Shown: in pieces, positions 1 to 11,866 of the stretch
How positions within the stretch are numbered: the first letter of the stretch is position 1
Layout of the letters: each line of letters starts with the position of its first letter
Assembly (NCBI GenBank): GCA_037043015.1
Contig: CM073325.1
Span: forward strand, 11,883,001 to 11,947,000
Source of the DNA: Bryum argenteum
Lineage: Eukaryota > Streptophyta > Bryopsida > Bryales > Bryaceae
Direction of reading: 5' to 3'
DNA length: 64,000 nucleotides
Made by a program: the position numbers and the translations under genes
Notes under the pieces: generated by a model
Seen by the model: the letters and a program-made list of their open reading frames with translations, nothing else
Told to the model about the DNA's origin: nothing
Database searches by the model: none

Positions 1-1358
1 GTGGGGTAGAATTTCTCCTTCTTGTGCAGCCACACCCGCTCTAGGGACAATTTTACCCACACTCTCTGGCCTCCGGTTGCCAAACACACTGGAGAAGATA
101 AAGTAGCCATAGTTGCCGCAGCCATTCCAACATTTGACGAGCAGCCAAGCGTGTTCGGTTTTCACCATCGTGATGGGGCACGAATCTTTATCGAAGATGA
201 TGCGAGGCATTCAATGACTGGGACCCATGAACGTTGCTCAAGTGCGAAGGTATGCCGGCCTTTGGATAGATGTGTGCACATTTGTTGCCAGGAATTTGGA
301 TTGGACATTGAATTGGCCAAAGGAGCTTCCTGCCATTATTAGCGAGATTGCAGTCAATTGCATTGTTCTCAATTGTATTGTTCTGTATCGTGCCTAGTGG
401 TTGTGCGCATGCTGGACAATCCTTCTTCAACCTCTTGCAACATGATGCGCATGCGCTATGACCATTCATGCACTCGAATCCTTAAAGCAAAAACCATGAG
501 ACACAATCCCGAGAAACACTCCAACATGGGCAAGAGCTTAGTAAGTCATTATGGAATTCCAAATCCGACTATATACATGATTCCGTGAACCTAATGAAGC
601 ATGCACGGCTCAAAGAACGCAAGATGGCAAGAGGTGCTCTTGCTGGAAGTACGTGGAACACCGGTATGGAGAATGGATGTAGGCAAATCGAGCACTGGAG
701 AGTGTCCAGGTTCAAATTGAACTTCTCCGAAATAACCTCCTTGTGGAGTTTTCGCCATTGCTGAGAGCTAGCTGGAAACGGAAAGCACCTAGAATTAATC
801 TGCACTTCTGCGAACAGACACGGAAAGCAGCAAGTAAGGAAGTAGAGTGCAATTCTAAGAACATATAGATACACGAATAAGCTTGTATTTGTGAAACTGC
901 CAGCAAAGATAGTTATGGTGTCGGCACAAATCAATTCACTTAGCCGTTCACTTAGCAATCAAATCACACCCATTTAGTGATAAAAATCAATTCACATCAT
1001 CCATCTAACCATGAGTCATAAGGAAGGTTATCGAAGATGATGCGAGGCAGTCAACCACTGGGATCCTCCATGAACCTTGCTCAGGTGCAAAGGTATTCCG
1101 GCCTTTGGACAAATATGTGAACGTTTGTTGTGAGGAATTTGGATTGGACATTGCGTTGGCCCAAAGTGATCCAACGAGAATGTCATTCAAAGTGATGCTA
1201 GCCATGTAAATATCATTGTGGCTCTCGGCCAGTGAAGGTGTGGTAGATTTTCTCCTTTTCGCGCAGCCATTATCGCTCCAAGGAAAGTTTAACCGAAACT
1301 CATGGTTTCTAAAAAAGTTACAATACATGAAGGAGCCGAGGTTATCGTAGCCATTCCA
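1..1358. repeat. Two diverged copies of a low-copy repeat, no gene
   Basis: Segments of 1-320 recur in 1027-1358 and 1637-1690 in permuted order. The block at 190-320 matches 1027-1174, including a shared stretch 'tcgaagatgatgcgaggca' and 'ggaatttggattggacatt'. The block at 1-120 matches 1237-1356 (a gene-free stretch with 'tagccattcca'). The block at 140-185 matches 1637-1680 ('ccaagcgtgttcggtt'). No open frame is conserved between copies, so these look like decayed intergenic repeats, not coding exons. The family is not recognised. Confidence 0.5.
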
Positions 1359-2171
1359 CACAACTACAATTTGAGGGGATTTGCAACCTTTTCTTCTCAA
1401 ATGTTGCTTAATTTTAGCAACGTTTTGGAACTTCCTTGAGCCACGTTCTTGAGAAAGTAAGCAACATTATCGAATCACGAAGCCACATTAAATATAATCT
1501 AATTGAAAACGTTGCTTATTTTCTTGAGAATGTTGCTTATTTTCAAGCCAGTTCTGAAATGTTATTAGATTTGAGCACGGTTTACACAAAAGGAACGTTT
1601 GTAACGTTGCAAACGGCTCTCTTTTCTAGTAGTGCCTTGAACAGCAAGCCAAGCGTGTTCGGTTCTCACCATCCTCCTCGGGCACAAAGCTCGCATTTTG
1701 AAGCTTGTTGCTACACATCTTCTTGATTTTTGATGAAGCATCTGCGTCTACACAAAAGAGCACAACAATGAAATGCAATGAGAAGGTCAAATCAACAACG
1801 ATAAACACCAATTTTCTTCTACATTCAATTAAAAAAACAATCATTAAAAATAACCACAATCTTGTTTGGTTTCTAAAAATGGGGATATAAAATGTGATCA
1901 TTTCAAACTCAATAGAAATTCGTACTTCAGGAAGAAGAGCTTGTCGATCCGCTAAACATCGTTTTGAAGTAATACTTTACCGCCAACTCATCTACGACAT
2001 GATTAGGATCACATCCATACTCCCCCAACATTTTCCCGTATTTTCCAGCGGCGTTGTGTTTCTCCAAGCTTATTTTCTTGAGAACGTTGCTCAAGCAAGT
2101 TCCAAAACGTTGTTAAACTTGAGCAACATTTGAGAAAAAAACGTTGCAAACCCCCTCAAATTGTAGTAGTG
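1359..2171. mobile_element. CACTA-like non-autonomous element(s), nested termini
   Basis: The left end at 1359 reads CACAACTACAATTTGAGG and the right end at 2171, read inward on the minus strand, reads CACTACTACAATTTGAGG. The inverted similarity continues for roughly 105 bp on each side (left 1359-1465, right about 2066-2171) at high identity. A second right terminus of the same type (CTAGTAGTG) lies at 1634. Comparison with the repeat copy at 100-160 suggests the unit really inserted there may be only 1359-1634. There is no transposase ORF. A clean 3-bp target duplication is not seen (cca versus ccc or cct), so boundaries are provisional. The CACTA termini, subterminal 'acgttgc' motifs and large inverted ends are what suggest a class II CACTA derivative. 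Confidence 0.5.
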
Positions 2172-2498
2172 CCCATGAGTTCCAAAATAGTTGCTTTTGC
2201 AGTGCTCGTTAGAAGTGATATGCAAGTAAAGAAGCACGCATTACTTAGACTCCAAGATTTCTAGTGCATAAATGAACAAGGTAATGAGGTATGCACACAA
2301 AACAAGTACAAAACAAACTTGAAAGACTTATGTGAAAGAAATGCTCTTCAATGAGGGCAATATGGAATGAAGAAATATGGACCAAGTGAGGAGGGCGAAG
2401 TGTGATGAATGCAGGAAGTAACAAGGGCTCAATGAAAAGAGAACACTGAGTGAGGAAGGTGGAATAAAGAGAGCGAAGTGTGTGAGGAGTGTGGTGCA

Positions 2499-2904
2499 CA
2501 CTACTAGGAAAATGAAAATAAGGATTTGATAAGCAGGGCGGAGGAGATGGAGTTCATGAGGAGGAACGGCGCAAAACAAAACAAGTTAATGATCGAGGAC
2601 AACGCATACCACAAGTTCATGAGGAGGGGCGCCGCATGTAGGACGACGCATACCACAAGTGGGAACTTTCCTACATATTTTCTTGAAAGAGTACAAATGT
2701 TGCTAAGTAAAGTAACACCTTCGTACTTGCTTAAAAACATTTCTACCTCAATTCTATAAAACTTATTGAGAACGTTGCATATCAAAACAATAAATGATGT
2801 TGTTTATTTTGGTGAAAATATTCCTAGAGCAAGCACTAGAATGTTGCTTCACTTCAGCAAATTTTAGTATAAAATATTGCAAACCTCCTGCACTTCCTAG
2901 TAGT
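2499..2904. mobile_element. Second CACTA-like MITE
   Basis: This 406-bp segment begins CACTACTAGGAA and ends TTCCTAGTAGTG, a perfect 12-bp inverted terminus. Its right half (about 2670-2904) carries the same 'ttgagaacgttgc' and 'attgcaaacctcc' subterminal motifs as the element at 1359-2171, so both belong to one family. The flanking trinucleotides differ (gca and ata), so no target-site duplication is confirmed. No coding capacity is seen. Confidence 0.45.
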
Positions 2905-3994
2905 GATATACCTCAAAAAAAATGAGGGTTTGGGAGATTTTATCCACTCATATATATTCATAATCCATTTCATTTCATATTTGAGTTTGAATACATTAGA
3001 TAAGAACTTCCTGAATTGAATAGAATTTCCTAAGTTGATGTTTGTCCACTTCCCTTCATCAAAATTTGGTGACTGAATTGAAATCAAGTTTTCAAATCTA
3101 TTATAATTAAGTTCTTAGAGTATTGGGTTTCACAAGTGCTACTTTTCCAAAAGAATAAGAATTATTGACTAACACTTTGGAACTTCTCTTAAAAGAGTAT
3201 TTCAAAATACAACTTATATAAGATCAGTATAAGTAACATCTTGTGAAGATATAAATCAAGAAGACTAGATACCAAATAGGCACTTTCATGGAGTAAGAAT
3301 TTGGTAAAGAGAAAGGAAAATATTACAATACTAGTACTACTACACAAAAGCAATGAGAAATTCACAATTTGTCTTTTTGGAAGCATAACCAAATTTGTCA
3401 GCGATATTGTACTTAGTTTGTAACAAAATAGCTTATGAAACATTGCCTATATCGCAAACATGCCAATGCCCCGTTGGTTTGATTACTTGTTTGAAGATGT
3501 GTATCAAACATTGATATGAAATTTCTTTTCTTGATTGTAAGCATTGTTTGTGTCCTACTCCAACAACGACGCAACATTTTCGAGTTTAATTTCAAATTCA
3601 TGAACTTTACAAGAAGTACAACAATTTTGTTTCGTGGGCGCATCAAAGGTCATGTAGTACATTCCTTAACCGGACACTTCAAGCAAACATTGAAAAGTCT
3701 CATACCATCACACAAAACAGTCTCGCTTCAAATTTTAAGTGTCCGGTAGGTTCGTGAAGGGTTCTAACTGAATTGGAAGTGTACACTGATTGGCAAACCT
3801 GCTATATTGCTAGCACTCTATTCATTGTTTTCCCAAAAAGAAGGTCACTAGCTGCCAAATTCGAAATCTGGAAGAGATCATCGAAAGGTTAAGAACCTTT
3901 CCGACGCAATCAAAAACTCCTTAAGATGCTTGTAATCGAGACTCAAGATGCTTGAAATCGAGACTGCTAGGAGATCTGCAAGTATAATGTGATC
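2905..3994. other. Intergenic, minor repeats only
   Basis: AT-rich sequence without a credible gene. It holds a short inverted repeat around 'accggacacttcaag' (about 3668) and 'ttaagtgtccggta' (about 3735), and a tandem duplication of a 24-bp unit containing 'aagatgcttg.aatcgagact' at about 3920-3966, just downstream of the cysteine synthase stop codon and possibly within its 3' UTR. Confidence 0.5.
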
Positions 3995-5606
3995 TCACAC
4001 GGCGACCGCAGGGGGTGCGACCGCGGGAGTAGACCTGGTGAGGCCCATTGTCTCACATTCTTGTTTCACGCCCTCAAAGAGAACCGTCGAAAGATATCGC
4101 TCGGCTCCACTGGGTAGCAGGACCACTATCATCTTCCCCGCATTCGCTGGCTCCTTGGCAAGCTGGTGCATGGAGAGTACGAGTGTCAAAACAACCATAG
4201 CAGAAAATGAGACACATTGCAGGAAACTTGCAGAGAAAGCGCACCTTGAGAGCGGCAGCGAACGCGGCACCCGACGAGATGCCCACCAGAATACCGTCCT
4301 CAGCGTGAAGCCTGCGCGTCATCGCGATCGCCTCATCACTGTGCACTGCTACCACTCGGTTGTAGACCGATACATCCAGAGTGTCGGGGACAAATCCGGC
4401 TCCAATGCCTTGGATCTTGTGTGGACCTGGCTTCCCTCCTGCAACTCTCAAGTAACAAATTCATCAGCAACACATCGAAGAATGGACAAGGATGGATTAG
4501 GGTGACTGTCGTCGGAGAAAGCTTACCAGAAAGGATGGCGCTCTCCATTGGCTCCACCGCGACGACTTCGACTTCGGGTTTCTGGCTTTTCAAGTATTGC
4601 CCTACGCCCGTTATGGTTCCTCCCGTCCCCACCCCCGACACGAAAATGTCAACCTTACCTGCCGTCGCCTTCCAAATCTCCGGCCCTGCACACCGTCAAT
4701 CTATCAGCGACAATCTCAAACACGCCATTTCCAATGCTCAATTCACTACATTTTCGAGCTTTCGTCCCAAATTGATAAATGAAGTAGAGGAGGAGCTCAC
4801 CAGTTGTGCGGAAGTGGGTGTTGGGATTCGCGGGATTTTGAAACTGGCAAAGCATATGCGAGTTGGGCGTCTTGGCAAGAAGCTCATCAGTGACCTTCAA
4901 AATCTCCGGGAATCCACCCGTAACGTCTGTCAAACGTAGCACTCATCAGATACTCTACTTACCGACACTTAGAAATTAACATCGAATCGCACCGAGGCAA
5001 GCAATCAATCACCTGTGAGGACGAGCTCGGCATCCAAAGCTCGGAGGATCATGCGGCGTTCGATGGACATGGCATTGGGCATGACCAAGACGACCTTGTA
5101 GCCGCGCTTGCGTGCCACCATAGCCAGCCCCACACCCGTATTGCCACTCGTCGGTTCGATCAACACGGTCTTGCCGGGCGTGATGAGGCCCTTCTCCTCC
5201 GCATCCAACACCATCCTGCAACCGAATTTGACCAATTAGCCAAATCTGACCTTAAAAACTAACCAAACAACAAAAATCTCACCATCGTCAAGCAACATAC
5301 CCAAGCGCAATGCGATCCTTCACGGAGCCACCCGGTTGCAGGCACTCCATCTTCGCGACAACTCGCGCCACCGCGCCTTCCGCCTTCGTAACGTTCACGA
5401 CCTCCACCAGCTTAGTCTCGCCAATCATCTGCGATCACAACCCAAGCTTCCATCTTCAAACTCGGAATGCGACACACCCACTGTCGATTCAGGAGGCAAT
5501 GGAAGCGATCGAGTACCTGGTCAACACTGGAGGCGATGGTCTCCTCCATCGGCATCGGTTGCTCGTGTAAACTTAAGGCTTGCATAGCTGCTGCGGGTGG
5601 AGCCAT
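3995..5606 (-). CDS. OASTL: O-acetylserine(thiol)lyase (cysteine synthase), 355 aa
   Basis: PLP-dependent enzyme that makes cysteine from O-acetylserine and sulfide; L-3-cyanoalanine synthase is a closely related alternative. Seven exons join in phase: 5517-5606, 5301-5428, 5013-5215, 4801-4926, 4527-4685, 4245-4438 and 3995-4162. The first ATG is at 5606. The protein shows the PLP-lysine motif PGGSVKDR (K about residue 67), the substrate loop TSGNTG (about 95-100), the glycine-rich phosphate-binding run GTGGTITG near residue 187 and GISSGAA near residue 287. The N-terminus is only about 30 residues before the catalytic core and has no obvious transit peptide, so a cytosolic location is inferred. 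Length matches the family (320-390 aa). The proline- and alanine-rich C-terminal tail is lineage-specific. All key residues are present and no disruption is seen. Confidence 0.93.
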
Positions 5607-7161
5607 GGCTAGCTAACAAAATACTCACTAGCAACGGAGAGATAAGATCGGCGGGTGCAGGAGATTGTAGGAAAATACTGCTAGAGTAGTACAAGAGTGG
5701 TTGCAGGGGTGAATGATGACTTGAAGAGCACGGGGCGAACTGTGCAACGGAACGGTTCTGCAAGTTGCAGTGGTAAGTTGGAGAGTAGTTTCTGAAGGTG
5801 GACTGGGAAGTGCAGAAGTGCTCAAGGTCTCCGAAGTCGGCGCCCCAAGGCCGAGGGTGCCGGGCACCTCAAGATGCTCGTGATAGGCTGCCATTTTTAG
5901 TGGATTGGATCAATCGAGGCAACTGCATCAGCAATTGCTCACGTCCTAGGGAAGCTCAGTCCATGCTGGTCCGTCGGCAGTGGATGAGCCTGGCACATTC
6001 TTCATTCCACAGGCTCCAGTTGTTGATTTAGGGAAGGACTGGTGATTTGGGGATTTTCTACCTGAACAATGCATTAATTATTTTGAGCAATACATCAAGA
6101 CGCAAAGCAAAATCCTCCGTGGGAGGAAAGTTTTTGTATCTTCCACAATTAGGAAAAGGTCTTACCAGAACTACCGCTTGGAGTATACTTGTGAAAAGCT
6201 AGCAATCCCAATTCTCAACCCCACAATGATTTGGGCATTCATAGCCTCATCCGTACTTCTCCGTCTATTCTCATATTCATAAGCAAATAATGAAAATAAG
6301 AACACCAAGGTAATGGCAAGCTTTGGGTATCACAAAGGACTGTCAAACTTTACTTTTGAGAAACCTCTTCATTTCACCTTCAGTAAAAAGTGAAGTTTTG
6401 GCGTTTGAAGTTGTGATAAGCATCTCATAGTGAACCATGCATCTTGAAGCACCCATCCCAACCAGAAAATCAAGCTTGGATTATCTTCACTTTTCCAAAT
6501 GTGTCCTTTTGTTCAAAGTAGAGGAATATGTCCAAAGCCACTTTTGATGTAAAGGAACAAGTAGAGGTACTCAAGGGATCACTGTATTTCAGTGCTACGA
6601 GCATTTTTGGGGGCTAGGGAGGGTGATGGGTAAAGAGCCTCAAGAATTGGGTTACATGGAGGTTGAGTGCTCCTTAATGTAGACTAAGGTGCATGACTCG
6701 AAAATTGTCATGAAAATGATAAGTAATTCATTTATATGGTGTCTCGGGAAAAATACTTGATCCGGAAAGAAAAGAAAAAGGACATATTTGGTGTCCTTTC
6801 CGGGATACCCCAAGCTTGAAATTGCCCACCAATCCTTTTCTAGGTATCGCGTAAATCAAAAGCTTGTTTAAATTGCAAGTGATGATATAAAACATAACGT
6901 CAATGGTTTAGGACTACGAACCCCTCTTAGAGTGAACATTGTAGTCATATCACTATGAAGTCTATATGTGGGGAGTCAAGGGCTCCCAAAGGTCCTAGGT
7001 TCTATTTGAATGAATAAAACATTGGGGAAGTTCAACCATGATTATTTTTTGCATAAGTATGTTCTCAAGATGAAATACAACAACTATGTGGTTAGAAGAT
7101 TTTTGTTTTAAATAGTTCAAGTGTTGGATTTGCAATGATGTTTCTATCTTGGAAAAATCAG

Positions 7162-7202
<41 letters not shown>

Positions 7203-9490
7203 ATGGTTTTTAAGGAGAACCTTCTCATTAATCAACAATTGAATTTCAGTTTTGTTTGTTGAATTGGATTCCATTTTGAATCTAATTTTTGTAATAATAA
7301 AAATAATTCCATCCAAAATGTGAGAAAGTTATGGCATTCAATTATGTGCAAGGGGCCTAGTTGTGGGCATTTTTGGGGTACTTTTCATCATTGCAAGGCC
7401 ATTATCTGCGCAAATGAAATATTTCTCATGATTTTTTTTTCATCCAAAGGTGTTATTGAGATGAAGGTAAACATCTTTATAGTTGGTGATGTTTTCATCG
7501 GAGTAAGTCTATTGATAGCATCTCTGCTTGCCAGGCTCTCTAGATACAATATGGAGCTCAAAAAGGTACATCCTCGATTTTAATGAACCATTTTTCTTTC
7601 ACATCGAGAAACTCACAAGCGACTCAACAAGAGTACCAAAACGACAAACAGAATCGGTCACAACAAAACTCCAAAGGCTTCAGAAAAAACCCATTGAAAT
7701 GCATAGTACTTCGCCCTAAAATGGTGGCTTTCGGTATCTGGGACCCAATGCCAGGATGATGGAACGCATTGATTTTAGAGGCCATGCCTTGTCCCCACGC
7801 CGAGCAGTTTCAGTGTTCTGATACATCAATTGATTGGTACATTGATTGTCTCAACAAAAAAATATAAAACATGCCTTGTCTCGGCACCATGTGCGTGGGT
7901 GGATAAGGGCTCGATCGCTGCTACAGTTAGCAGTCTACATGTATGTGAGCACTAAGTTAGGCAAGGCATCAAGAACGACTAGTTCAGCCCAGATCGATGA
8001 GCTCTCACAACAAAAGGTTTTCGAATGTCGCACAAAGATTGATAAGATACTGGGGGGACAATACGAAGCCTACCGGAATAACGCCTGCAAGCTAGAAATC
8101 ATGCTGCGCCATCACCTGTAATGTTACAAATGGCTTTCCGGGTGCCTCGGGAGCCGCCTTCGATCCTACACTGAAACTACCTGCACCTTACCACAGATAT
8201 ATACGAACGTGCTACGCCCTTGCACTGTTTGGCTCGTGCATCCGAATGTGCCACTATTCGTGCAGAATCTGTCGGTAACATCCTTAATCGATCCCGCTGG
8301 ATCTCGCACTTTCTAAAGTGTACTTGTTTGGTAGCATGCATGGCTGCATCCGTAGCAGCTCTGCAAAGTATGAGTTTGCAAGTGCGGCCGGGGCCAGGGA
8401 AAGGGACCGTTCTATTTTCAGTAGTCTAGATCAAGAACTGCGTTGCTTTGATCCTAGCTTCAACTTGAATGGAAACATTCATAGTGCAACTACGAAGATC
8501 CTCAATTCCGTTGGTTACTGATATTCTATGTGCTATCTTGACAGTGCAAGTGCTGTGCCAGATTGCAATATGCACTACATGATAAAGGGTAGTTCCCATC
8601 ATAAAATCCACCATCTTTGCTTACTTAATATTACCTGCCCATTTATTTTATACTAAACCGCCCCGATTTAACGGAGGTTGAAGTCTGGAATTGAGGGGGG
8701 CGTAGCACAATCGAAAGTCTGATGTTAAGCAGCCTATTAGGTAGGTGGCTTGTGTTAAAGAGCAACTCTTGCTGAGTGGGCGGAACGAAGCTGATGAAGT
8801 GACTAGATGATGCGATGGCGACGACAATGTGAGGAGCCCTTGTTTGCAAATTTTTCGAACGCTTTTCCATATCGTAGAATCAGTTGCACTGCTGCTTGCT
8901 TGGCTCAGATTGTTCGCGAATTCGGATGCTTGCTTTCGAGGCTATGGAAACCCAATTCGTTACTCGCAGCCGATACTCCAGTGCTACCGTTTTTTATCAA
9001 CACATTCGTGTGCGTCCCATCTAGACATTCAAGGGCGAGCTAGTATTATCGTCTTGATCTATGAATGCCATCTGCAATGTGGGTAGGTGGACTTGCTTCT
9101 CACTCGCTTGGCTGTGGCTTGATGCCTGATGAAAACCTAGCATTGAGAAGGGTTAGGGGGTTTGTGGCGAAATGAAGCAGTCTGTGAAGGTGACGCAAAG
9201 CCGGCGCATCTGCTCGACCTGGACTTGCAATCGGCAAGGCAGGATATCCTCATTCTGCACAGCAACAGCTCCCACTATGGTGACTTGCAAAGAGCGCTCT
9301 AAAAATTATGCCTCAAAGCACCCTCCAATGTTCAGTCCGTAGTGTTCCCGTCACACAAACTCGCACGCTTCGAAAATATAACGATTTTGTCAAGGGGAGA
9401 GGAGCTCGTACTTAGTTCTTTCAATGAAAAACAGCCTCTTGAAAGAAGGAAGCAATTAACACAGCAGAGCGTGAGCAAAGAGTTACTATT
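5607..9490. other. Intergenic spacer between OASTL and kinase
   Basis: No reading frame here resembles a known protein or shows exon-like structure. 5607-5900 is the OASTL 5' flank. A run of about 35 A residues lies at 7166-7200. The block 7380-7530 belongs to a dispersed repeat also seen at 58800-58940. The rest is anonymous sequence. Confidence 0.5.
7380..7530. repeat. Dispersed repeat shared with 58.8 kb
   Basis: The stretch 'tgcaaggccattatctgc', followed by 'atttctcatg', 'gatgaaggt.aacat' and 'agtctattgatagcat', has a counterpart in the same order and orientation at about 58804-58935 ('tgtaaggccattatttgc', 'tttctctcatgg', 'gacaaaggtcaacat', 'agtctattggtagcat'). The copies are diverged by substitutions and small indels. 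It is probably the remnant of an old mobile element; no termini were found. Confidence 0.5.
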
Positions 9491-10729
9491 TTACAAGTAC
9501 ATTCCAAAAATACTTGGAGGAATCGAATTGAATCGTGTCACAACGAGTAACCATAAATCTTGATCTTCTCTCAAAAATGCCACTAAATCTTGAAAAGAGG
9601 GTCTCTTCTGGGGATCTTTGTCCCAACATCTCTTCACCAATTCTTGCAATTTGGAATCAACATAATCAGGAAACACCGGTCTTCTATCATGATCAATGAT
9701 TTCATCCCAAAGTTCCTTGCTTCTGAATTCCACAAAAGGTATCCCTCCAGTCAAAACTTCAAAGCATAGCATACCATAACTGTACACATCCGACTTCGTT
9801 GTCCATATGTCTTCACGCTTCCGGCCATTTCGATCTCGCAATTCCTGCAACACTTCTGGAGCTCTCCAGAACCCAGTTCCAATCGTTGACAGCGAACATT
9901 CATAATCTGACACAACATATTCGAACCAATTTGTCACAGATTCCTGTACCAGCACATTCGAAGCTTTCAAGTCACGATGCAGCACACCAATTTGGTGTAG
10001 CCACCTCATGCCCTTTGCAACAAAGAGTAGTATAAATTTTTGTTCTGCATGAAAGGGAGGCCCATGGCCACCATTGTCACGCACTTTGCTGTTGATGAAA
10101 GACCGAAGATCACACTTGTATCGCTGCATCAGAAATGCGAACCTATTATCCTCCAGCACATACGCTCCAACGACCGGACAAACTTTAAGTGTTCTAACAA
10201 GGGATATGTATTCTCTTTCTCGTTGATTTTCAAGTACCGTGTTTGAGATGAAGGTAACGCGAGGCCACTGGGTACTAAAATCCTCCAAACTGCACCCTTC
10301 CAACTTGAACACCTTCACTACCGTATCCGTGGGCGTATCTTGCAGCTCTTTCGGTTTCCGATCGTAAGTACCAACCATCTTCTTCGGCATATCCAGCAGC
10401 TCAGTAGTTTGAGCATTCATCTTCCATGTGGCTTCGTAGATCTGAGCTTGACCTCCCTCGGCTATCAGCTGCCCTATCTCTATTTTCTTGCTCCAATCTT
10501 GGAAGAAGGATGAATTCTGAAACTGCTGCAGAGCTTCCCAACTGCTTCGATTCTTCTCTTGAATTTCCAACTCTGCCAGGGTTTCAGACGTTGTGGGTTG
10601 TACTGGTAGTTCAGACCAGTGCATTTTCGATTTCTCAATGGACGAAGTTACAGCGTCGTGTACTTCTGGCTCGGAGCAGTGCAGTTTTGAAGCATCTCCC
10701 GGTGCCTGCTTGGGTCTCGTACAAAACAT
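9491..10729 (-). CDS. TKL-type protein kinase with DYE instead of DFG, 412 aa
   Basis: Single-exon kinase with an ATG at 10729 and an in-frame stop just upstream, so this start is firm. Residues 1-80 are a non-catalytic lead. The catalytic domain spans about 83-390. It has an atypical glycine loop (IAEGGQAQIY, 89-98), a candidate VAIK lysine in VVKVFK (K139), the HRDLKASN catalytic loop (251-258), DYE at 275-277 where DFG is expected, then GTGFWRAPE (284-292), the SDVYSYG motif (313-319) and a C-lobe arginine in QKRPS (374-378). The HRDLKxxN loop and C-lobe place it with plant Ser/Thr kinases of the tyrosine-kinase-like group. It has no signal peptide or transmembrane segment, so a cytoplasmic location is inferred. 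The metal-binding Asp is kept although Phe and Gly are replaced, so activity is uncertain. Copia-1 sits about 115 bp upstream in the same orientation and may have altered its promoter or 5' UTR. Confidence 0.85.
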   Translation of the reverse strand: MFCTRPKQAPGDASKLHCSEPEVHDAVTSSIEKSKMHWSELPVQPTTSETLAELEIQEKNRSSWEALQQFQNSSFFQDWSKKIEIGQLIAEGGQAQIYEATWKMNAQTTELLDMPKKMVGTYDRKPKELQDTPTDTVVKVFKLEGCSLEDFSTQWPRVTFISNTVLENQREREYISLVRTLKVCPVVGAYVLEDNRFAFLMQRYKCDLRSFINSKVRDNGGHGPPFHAEQKFILLFVAKGMRWLHQIGVLHRDLKASNVLVQESVTNWFEYVVSDYECSLSTIGTGFWRAPEVLQELRDRNGRKREDIWTTKSDVYSYGMLCFEVLTGGIPFVEFRSKELWDEIIDHDRRPVFPDYVDSKLQELVKRCWDKDPQKRPSFQDLVAFLREDQDLWLLVVTRFNSIPPSIFGMYL

Positions 10730-10845
10730 CCGCCGCAAACCCTCTCATAACCATCCCATTCTGCTCTGATCAAGAAGATCCTCTGACAAAAGCTAGCTGG
10801 TGGAATGGCGAAAACAAATTATATGCATAGAAATCGTGAAAGCGG

Positions 10846-11084
10846 TGAAGGAAATTGCTCTATTCCGGAGTTGTCAAAAGACAGATAACAAGGAGTACAA
10901 AAGCCAACGGCTTATATTGCTCTCTCAAGGAGAGAGCACTACTTGTGTCAATAAAGTCTACCTGTTATAATTAGTGGAGATTTAATACTCCACTAATAAG
11001 CCTAGCTAACTCCCTTAGTGCGAACAATTATTGCAACGTCGTGCTTGTACATATCGACATAATAACTTGACCGTTTCTCCAACA
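10846..11084 (-). repeat. Copia-1 3' LTR (239 bp)
   Basis: TG...CA terminal repeat, identical by eye to 18778-19016. It is the end nearest the kinase gene and points towards it. The minus-strand polypurine tract lies at 11085-11093. Confidence 0.95.
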
Positions 11085-11163
11085 CCCCCCTTCGCTCCAT
11101 GCATGGATACATTTGTGGAGCGCATAAGTCAAGTTGATGTTACAATGTCGATTTGGTCGAGAT

Positions 11164-11866
11164 TCATGAACTTATGCTGCTTTCGGTGATGAGGTGTGAT
11201 GGCTTCTTCGTATCAATGAACACAAGTCCCAACTGGCTTCTCAATCGTTCAAACGCAGTTCTTCCTAGAGCTTCTGTCAAAATGTCTGCTAGCTGCTCGC
11301 TAGTAGGTATGTACTCCAAACAAATTTCTTTTGAGAGAATCTTTTCTCTGATCAAATGGTGCTTTACCTCAACGTGTTCGGTGCGACCATGGTAGACTGG
11401 GTTTTGGGCAAGGTTGAGACTTCCTTGGTTATCTCCATGAATTGTCGTTGGAACCCTTAAGTCTTGGATTTTGAGCTCGCCAAAGAGTCTTCGCAACCAC
11501 ACAGCTTCTTTGGTTCCTTCTGTTACCGCCATGTATTCTGATTCAAGTCAAGGAAATGGCAACAGTTGGTTGTTTCTTGCTGTTCCACGTTACCGGCGTG
11601 CTTCCTGACATAAAAATGTATCCAGTTGTGGATCGCCTGTCATATGCATCTCCGGCCCAATCGGCGTCTGTATAGCCGTAAAGTACGTCATCCTCCCCTC
11701 GCCGATAGAAGAGTGCAAGGTCGATGGTACCTTGGAGGTAGCGGTAGAGATGCTTAACAGCTTGTGCATGGGGGACCTGCGGGGCGGCCATAAATCTGCT
11801 GACAACACTCACTGCATACGCAATGTCGGGACGCGCGTGTGTAAGAAAAATAAGTTTTCCTACCAT
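11164..11866 (-). pseudogene. Copia-1 end of reverse transcriptase/RNase H, frameshifted
   Basis: Two reading frames together cover the C-terminal part of Copia pol. 11543-11866 contains the usual MVGKLIFLT, RPDIAYAV and TDADWAGD signatures. 11164-11532 contains the HGDNQGSLNLAQNPV and ADILTEALG signatures. A frameshift near 11535-11545 removes the conserved serine/glutamate stretch that normally joins them. It is probably non-functional. Confidence 0.85.

Noticed and set aside
7166..7200. Run of about 35 A residues as the tail of a SINE or retrogene
   Set aside because: No promoter boxes, coding remnant or flanking target duplication could be found.
7846..8521. Overlapping plus-strand ORFs of 60-90 aa
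   Set aside because: No domains, no splice-consistent extension and no codon bias obvious by eye.
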